This document shows positions 59,165-64,000 of a stretch of DNA of 64,000 nucleotides, piece by piece (position 1 is the stretch's first letter; every line of letters begins with the position of its first letter). A program made the translations under genes and the position numbers. The notes below the pieces were generated by a model. That model was given only the letters and a program-made list of their open reading frames with translations. It had not been told where the DNA came from and did not search any database. Source of the DNA: Gammaproteobacteria bacterium (GTDB taxonomy: Bacteria; Pseudomonadota; Gammaproteobacteria; GRL18); assembly GCA_027071355.1 (NCBI GenBank), contig JALSUJ010000461.1:1-64000 (forward strand). Direction: 5' to 3'.

Positions 59165-60572
59165 AGTAATCATTTTACTAGCAGGTTTATTGATAATGTT
59201 TATTGGGCTAATGGTGTTCAACAGTGGTGATGATAAACCTGTCAACCAGACGAAAGCGCAACAAAAGCCTGCAACAAATGCCGCTGCGGTGACAGAAGCC
59301 GAACGGGATGATTATGTTAATACAATAAAAACAATTAATGCCCGTGCCATCGCACTTGAAAAACAAATAAAAGATATGCAGGAAAAAATTGATGAACAGA
59401 AGAAAAAATCTTTGACTCGCCAGGATGTTGAATCCATTGCTGAACGCAGCAGTGAGCAACGTACTAGGGACTTTAAAAGCATTATGGACGATAAATTCAA
59501 CGAATTTACCTCTGTATTGGATGAAGTTAAAAAGAAGAAAGGAACTTCCGTTCAATTAATGCCGCAAGGTCTTGGTCTGGATCAGATTGTTAGCCAGATG
59601 AATGGTAAAAAAAATACTCAAGGCAATGTTAATTCTATGGGATCTCTTGGATTTCCAGGACAGGGCAACCGATACGCAACCATTACACCGCTTGTGACAG
59701 TAAGCACAATACAAAGTCAAAATGGAATGCCTGATATCAAGATGACACCGGACGGTCGGCCCTTAACGGAAAAAAATGGGGATAGTGGTAAGCAATCATC
59801 CATTAAAAAGAAACGCAAACTGCCTGTTCCAATGTATACCATTCCTCAAAATGCCACATTATTTGAAAATGCCAGTATGACCGCATTGCTTGGCATAGTA
59901 CCCATAAATGGCCAGATAATAGATCCGGTGCGTTTTAAGGTAATTACAGGCCCAGAAAATATCGCTACAAATGGATTATATCTACCACCAGGAATAAAAA
60001 ATATTGTATGGAGCGGTGTTGCCCTTGGAAACCGAGAAATGTCCTGTACCTATGGTCAGCTTAACTCCGTTACGTTTACCTTTGAGGATGGCCGTGTCAC
60101 CACTATCAATTCACAAACCGATGCCGGTCAAGATCGTATGGGCGGAAAAATGCTGGGGTATATTGCAACTAAATCCGGTAATCCCTGCATACGCGGAAAG
60201 CTAATATCCAATGCTACGCAGTATCTTGAAGATCGTATGTGGGCATCAGGATTTGCATCGGCTGGACAAGCCTTTAGTGATACGCAAAAAAGAATTGATA
60301 CCACGGCTGCTGGAATCAAGGAAACATTTAATGGCGATGCAGCAGATTATATTCTTGGCAATACTTTCTCCGGTTCCTTGCGAGAGCTGGTGCAATATCT
60401 GCGTGATCGCCAGTCCCAGGCAATTGATATTGTCTATGTGCCAAATGGCCAGGACTTTGTTGTACATGTTGAGAAAGAAATCAAAATCGATTATGACCCG
60501 AATGGACGGATGATAGATCATGCAAATCAAATACCTAGTACCCTGGTTAGCGCCACTGGCGCTCTCGATTAA
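59157..60572 (+). CDS. traB: TIGR03752/PFL_4705-type ICE protein (TraB/VirB10-like)
   Basis: The 471-residue protein has an N-terminal TM (about 2-20), a coiled coil (about 50-120; ALEKQIKDMQEKIDEQKKKS) and a C-terminal domain with MYTIPQNATLFENASMTALL, LPPGIKNIVWSGVALGNREM and QDRMGGKMLGYIATKSGNPC. This is the TraB/VirB10 plan of a scaffold spanning both membranes. ATG 59157 overlaps the previous stop and has AGAGG upstream. Confidence 0.88.
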   Translation: MNKVIILLAGLLIMFIGLMVFNSGDDKPVNQTKAQQKPATNAAAVTEAERDDYVNTIKTINARAIALEKQIKDMQEKIDEQKKKSLTRQDVESIAERSSEQRTRDFKSIMDDKFNEFTSVLDEVKKKKGTSVQLMPQGLGLDQIVSQMNGKKNTQGNVNSMGSLGFPGQGNRYATITPLVTVSTIQSQNGMPDIKMTPDGRPLTEKNGDSGKQSSIKKKRKLPVPMYTIPQNATLFENASMTALLGIVPINGQIIDPVRFKVITGPENIATNGLYLPPGIKNIVWSGVALGNREMSCTYGQLNSVTFTFEDGRVTTINSQTDAGQDRMGGKMLGYIATKSGNPCIRGKLISNATQYLEDRMWASGFASAGQAFSDTQKRIDTTAAGIKETFNGDAADYILGNTFSGSLRELVQYLRDRQSQAIDIVYVPNGQDFVVHVEKEIKIDYDPNGRMIDHANQIPSTLVSATGALD

Positions 60573-60903
60573 TTTATTGGGATTAGTCGGATGTTCTGAA
60601 CCGATGGTCATACCGGAGTCCGGTATGAGTACATTGGACATTTATAAGCAACATGTCGGCTCATCTAACAGTGTAATTAAGATGTTTCGAGATGTTAGAA
60701 ATGATCGGCGCGATTTATATGGTTACACACGTAATGCCAGCAATGAAATCGAAGGATTGTTTCCTAAGCTACCTAATCCTGAGCTGGTGATGTATGTATA
60801 TCCACACCTGACAGCAAAAAAGCGCCCAGTACCAGGTTATGCGACTCAGTTTTCCATGTATGAAAAAGATGAATACGCGCTGCCAGGGGAAATAGCGCCA
60901 TGA
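60520..60903 (+). CDS. TIGR03751-type transfer lipoprotein (TraV-like)
   Basis: This 127-residue protein has a lipobox (NLLGLVGCSEPM; Cys about 25) and the family string ESGMSTLDIYKQHVGSSN. It overlaps the TraB-like gene by 53 bases in another frame, which is large but fits a lipoprotein signal beginning MQIKYLVPWLAPLALSINLL. It is likely the outer-membrane lipoprotein of the core complex. Confidence 0.82.
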   Translation: MQIKYLVPWLAPLALSINLLGLVGCSEPMVIPESGMSTLDIYKQHVGSSNSVIKMFRDVRNDRRDLYGYTRNASNEIEGLFPKLPNPELVMYVYPHLTAKKRPVPGYATQFSMYEKDEYALPGEIAP

Positions 60904-63722
60904 TGCACTTTCTTGACGATGAAAAAATGGATCATGCTAAACGCTATAGTAGTGTTGCCTTGGACTGGTTCATGCGTCTATCGGGCATCACACCCATGGA
61001 TGGATCAAAGCCACTAACTCAAAAGCAGCTAAAGAAAACATATAGTGATGAACCTTCTTTTGTTGAGTTTTTACCTTTCCGTGACTATTCAGACGAGGAT
61101 AAGGTTTTCCATTTTTATGATGGCGTGTCTGTGGGTGTTGTTCTGGATATTAAACCCATTGATATTGAAGGGCGGCCTCAACATATCCTGAAAAAAGTAG
61201 AAAAAGCGATTGAGAAATCCATTAAGAGTATCCCACCGCATCATGAATCGCCATGGATTGTACAGACGTTTTTACAGGATGAACCGATTCTGGGACTGGT
61301 GGATTCGATGCGAGAGTATTCAGCCCCAGAGGCCAGGAAGTATCCACATCATGAAATGTGGATGAAAGAAATGGAAGAGCATCTGGAACATATGTCGCGT
61401 GATGGAGGACTTTTTCATGACTCAATATCCAATATCAACTGGCGTGGTCTGAGTCGGAAGGTCAGGATTGTTATCTATCGTCGCTCCAAAAAAGAAGAAT
61501 GGGTAACCAAAACAGGCAAACCGATACCGGGTAAGGGGAGACCAGCAAAAGAGTTACGTGCGATTGTTCAAGGTTTCACCGGACAGCTTAAAAATATCGG
61601 TTGTCAGATTAAAGAGTACAACGATGAGGATCTTTTCAAATGGCTCGCACCCTGGTTTATGCCACAGCCCCTGGGATTCAAGAGTGTCGGAGAGTATTTA
61701 AAGGCACGTAAATTTCCAAAAGATCGTGATTGCTTTGAAGCAGGCGCTGATCTTGCAGAAATGTTGCTGACCGCTTCACCTAAGTCACGCAAGGATGGAG
61801 CCTGGCTTTTTCAGGATCGACCTTCACGTCTGATTGCTATGCAAGCCATTGATACACCCCCATGCACGGGTGTATTAACTGCCGAACAGGAGACCCCATC
61901 TGGCAAGGAAGCCTCTTTATGGGATAAGTTACCCGAGGGTAGTATCTGGGTCACGACGATGGTGGTTCTGCCCAAGAGCGCTGTTATGCGCCACCTTGAT
62001 GACATCATCAAAGCAGGCGGACAAGGATCATCGGAAGCACGTGCCTCATCGGCACAGGCCAAACAAGCCAAAGATAATATTGCGGCCGGCCGATGGCTAT
62101 ATCCAGTATTCAATGGTGTTTATATTCGCGGTAAAGATGATGATGAGTTGGCTACCAATGTTAACAATGCATTCAACGCATTGGTTGCAGCTAATTTCAA
62201 TCCGATTAATCCACGTTATGACGTGACTGCCCTAGATAACTATTTACGGTTTCTGCCTTTGGCTTATCAGTATGATCTGGACAAAGAAGGTGCCAATATG
62301 GTCAGGATGACCTACAGCGATCATATCGCACGTATTATGCCACTGTATGGTCGAGGTACCGGAACGGGTAAGCCAGGCAAGGTCTTTTTTAACCGCATCG
62401 GTGAACCCATTCTTTTTGATCCGGTCCGCGACCGTGCGCGTGTCGCACACAGCCTTATATTCGGCCCAACGGGTGCCGGCAAATCAGCCACCATTAATTA
62501 CATGGTCCTTAATGATATGGCGATCTATGCGCCTCGGACTTTTATTATCGAGAAAGGAGACAGCTTCGGGCTGCTTGGCGATTGCTTAAAAGCACGGGGC
62601 TTCTCAGTTAATAAAGTAAAGTTTTCACCTGGAACTGATATTTCTCTGCCTCCATATGCCAAGGCTTTTGAAGCATTAGAACAGGCAGAAGCGACAGAAG
62701 AGGCAATGGAACGTGCGCTCTACATGTCGGCAGATGACACCATTGATGAAGATGTGTCTGATCAGGATGATGAGATGCGTGATTACCTGGGGGAAATGGA
62801 ATTGATTACCCGCATGATGATCACCGGGGCTGATATGGAAAAGGAAAAGCAGATCGAGCAGGCTGACAAAATGATTATTCGTAAGTCTATTTTGGATGCC
62901 ACTCGTAAACAGCGGAAAGCAGGAAAAGATTATGTGCTACCCAGCCATGTTGTCGCGCAGCTTAACGAAGTGGCCGATAACATGAATGATGACAAAAACC
63001 GCGCAAAACGCGAACGCATTTATAACATGGCGGATTCATTAGCGTATTGGTGTGAAGGCATACATGGCAAGTTCTTTAATCGTCCAGGTAAGGCCTGGCC
63101 AGAAGTAGATGTCACCATTCTCGATATGGGTATGTTAACGGCAGATAACTACAAGGATATGTTGGCTGTGGCAGTCGTCAGCTTGATCAATACAATCACA
63201 GGCATTGGTGAAAAATACCAATATTCGGGTAGGCAAACACAGGTCTACACTGACGAAGGTCACGCAATCACAACAAATCCTACATTGGTTAAACCTTTTG
63301 TATTTGGTGCCAAGACCTGGCGGAAACTCAATATCTGGCTTAACCAGGGAACACAACAATTCACTGATTATCCTGATGAAGCAGAAAAAATGATCTCACT
63401 CGCGGAATGGTGGTATTGCCTCAACATGGGTGATGATGATTTAAAACAGCTATTACGCTTTAAACGCCTGAACGATGAACAAAAAGCGTTAGTGACTTCG
63501 GCTAAAAAGGAGAAGGGGAAATACACCGAAGGTGTTGTGATTTCCGATAATGTGACTTCGTTATTTCGTGTAGTTGTACCTGCTTTACCTCTTGTCCTTG
63601 CGGGTACCGATGACGACGAAAAGCGAGCCAGGCGTGAAATTATGGAGGAGCATAACTGTACGGAAATCGAAGCCGTATACAAAATTGCTGACAGCATAAA
63701 AGAGAAGAGGATTGCTCGATGA
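60900..63722 (+). CDS. traC: TraC/VirB4-type conjugative ATPase
   Basis: The 940-residue ATPase has an N-terminal VirB4/CagE-like region with SVGVVLDIKPIDIEGRPQHI, Walker A LIFGPTGAGKSATINYMVLN (about 518-532), Walker B QVYTDEGHAITTNPTLVKPF (about 783) and WLNQGTQQFTDYP. It energises pilus and channel assembly. The start overlaps the lipoprotein stop, and its stop overlaps the next ATG (ATGA). Confidence 0.93.
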   Translation: MMHFLDDEKMDHAKRYSSVALDWFMRLSGITPMDGSKPLTQKQLKKTYSDEPSFVEFLPFRDYSDEDKVFHFYDGVSVGVVLDIKPIDIEGRPQHILKKVEKAIEKSIKSIPPHHESPWIVQTFLQDEPILGLVDSMREYSAPEARKYPHHEMWMKEMEEHLEHMSRDGGLFHDSISNINWRGLSRKVRIVIYRRSKKEEWVTKTGKPIPGKGRPAKELRAIVQGFTGQLKNIGCQIKEYNDEDLFKWLAPWFMPQPLGFKSVGEYLKARKFPKDRDCFEAGADLAEMLLTASPKSRKDGAWLFQDRPSRLIAMQAIDTPPCTGVLTAEQETPSGKEASLWDKLPEGSIWVTTMVVLPKSAVMRHLDDIIKAGGQGSSEARASSAQAKQAKDNIAAGRWLYPVFNGVYIRGKDDDELATNVNNAFNALVAANFNPINPRYDVTALDNYLRFLPLAYQYDLDKEGANMVRMTYSDHIARIMPLYGRGTGTGKPGKVFFNRIGEPILFDPVRDRARVAHSLIFGPTGAGKSATINYMVLNDMAIYAPRTFIIEKGDSFGLLGDCLKARGFSVNKVKFSPGTDISLPPYAKAFEALEQAEATEEAMERALYMSADDTIDEDVSDQDDEMRDYLGEMELITRMMITGADMEKEKQIEQADKMIIRKSILDATRKQRKAGKDYVLPSHVVAQLNEVADNMNDDKNRAKRERIYNMADSLAYWCEGIHGKFFNRPGKAWPEVDVTILDMGMLTADNYKDMLAVAVVSLINTITGIGEKYQYSGRQTQVYTDEGHAITTNPTLVKPFVFGAKTWRKLNIWLNQGTQQFTDYPDEAEKMISLAEWWYCLNMGDDDLKQLLRFKRLNDEQKALVTSAKKEKGKYTEGVVISDNVTSLFRVVVPALPLVLAGTDDDEKRARREIMEEHNCTEIEAVYKIADSIKEKRIAR

Positions 63723-64000
63723 GACTTATTATTTTTATTTTATTGGTATTGATAAATACCGTAACGATGGCGGGGTCTTCAATGCCAGTCGTATATTTCC
63801 TGGGAACCAATCAATCTACACTGACAAATGCTGAATATGCCAAAACACAAGGTTTTGAGATTAAGCAATACAATATGGATGGACATCTCAATTTGGAGAA
63901 AGAATTGTCTCGGGGGTTGCCACAGGACTTCAATGAAGCAGAAAGAGTCGCTAATGAGCGTTTAGAACAAATGGATTTGTCGAAAATAAAGGCAGCATTT
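63719..64000 (+). CDS. TIGR03757/PFL_4709-type ICE protein, cut by the window end
   Basis: At least 94 residues: a signal peptide (LIIFILLVLINTVTMAGSSM), FLGTNQSTLTNAEYAKTQGF and LEKELSRGLPQDFNEAERVA, which match the small exported PFL_4709 family that follows TraC. The frame is open at base 64000, so the C-terminus is missing. Downstream TIGR03756/TIGR03755 and TraG-like genes are expected outside the window. Confidence 0.8.
   Translation, partial: MRLIIFILLVLINTVTMAGSSMPVVYFLGTNQSTLTNAEYAKTQGFEIKQYNMDGHLNLEKELSRGLPQDFNEAERVANERLEQMDLSKIKAAF

Noticed and set aside
46784-64000. Plasmid rather than ICE
   Set aside because: No replication or partition gene is visible and the transfer proteins are of the PFGI-1/SXT ICE class, though without an integrase in view this stays an inference.

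Overview
The window reads as one contiguous piece of a gammaproteobacterial chromosome, probably from a sulfur- or metal-exposed, respiratorily versatile bacterium. The organism is inferred from gene content (PFGI-1/GI-type conjugation genes, RND pumps, multihaem cytochromes, a BatA/BatB/BatD operon, three ArsR-family regulators); no rRNA or tRNA was seen to name it. Base composition is moderately AT-rich. About 95 features are supported.

Layout. 1-0.85 kb: two toxin-antitoxin remnants or pairs (a frameshifted AbrB-type antitoxin and an intact RHH/ParE pair). 0.9-17.1 kb: an envelope-efflux block, with a two-component system, a leftward operon (PepSY protein, TolC-like lipoprotein, RND adaptor, RND pump, PAP2 phosphatase), a DedA-PAP2-LssY fusion and a second, divergent RND pair. 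IS256-family transposase fossils lie on both sides. A CTTAC-N6-GTAAG box occurs in front of the regulator, the leftward operon and the second RND operon, which suggests one regulon. 17.1-18.0 kb: first copy of a ~170 bp direct repeat and a VapBC pair. 18.2-24.7 kb: MoxR/DUF58/DUF4381/BatA/BatB-C/BatD operon.

24.8-46.4 kb is an island of ArsR-controlled modules. (i) TSUP transporter, DUF1499 protein, small cysteine protein and cysteine desulfurase. (ii) A Met-rich protein module with ArsR, GST-like protein, methyltransferase and two more Met-rich proteins. (iii) A MerT-like / HMA / outer-membrane / methyltransferase operon with a CadC-like ArsR. (iv) A long leftward operon: fatty-acid hydroxylase, TVP38-rhodanese, DsrE-like protein, NapH-GltD fusion, HAO-like octahaem and pentahaem cytochromes. 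It diverges from an ArsR-rhodanese regulator. The TSUP operon and the ArsR-rhodanese promoter share an almost identical palindromic operator, so modules (i) and (iv) are probably one reactive-sulfur or redox regulon. A second copy of the 170 bp repeat lies at 46.5 kb.

46.8-64 kb: transfer region of an integrative conjugative element with a MobH relaxase and a G-type (PFGI-1-like) T4SS, from PilL-N and TraD through the TraC/VirB4 ATPase to a gene cut by the window end. No integrase, att site or replication module is visible, so the element continues to the right. The most unusual structure in the window lies inside the relaxase gene: seven different but individually perfect palindromes, spaced in multiples of three, whose sequence forces paired amino acids in the protein to covary.
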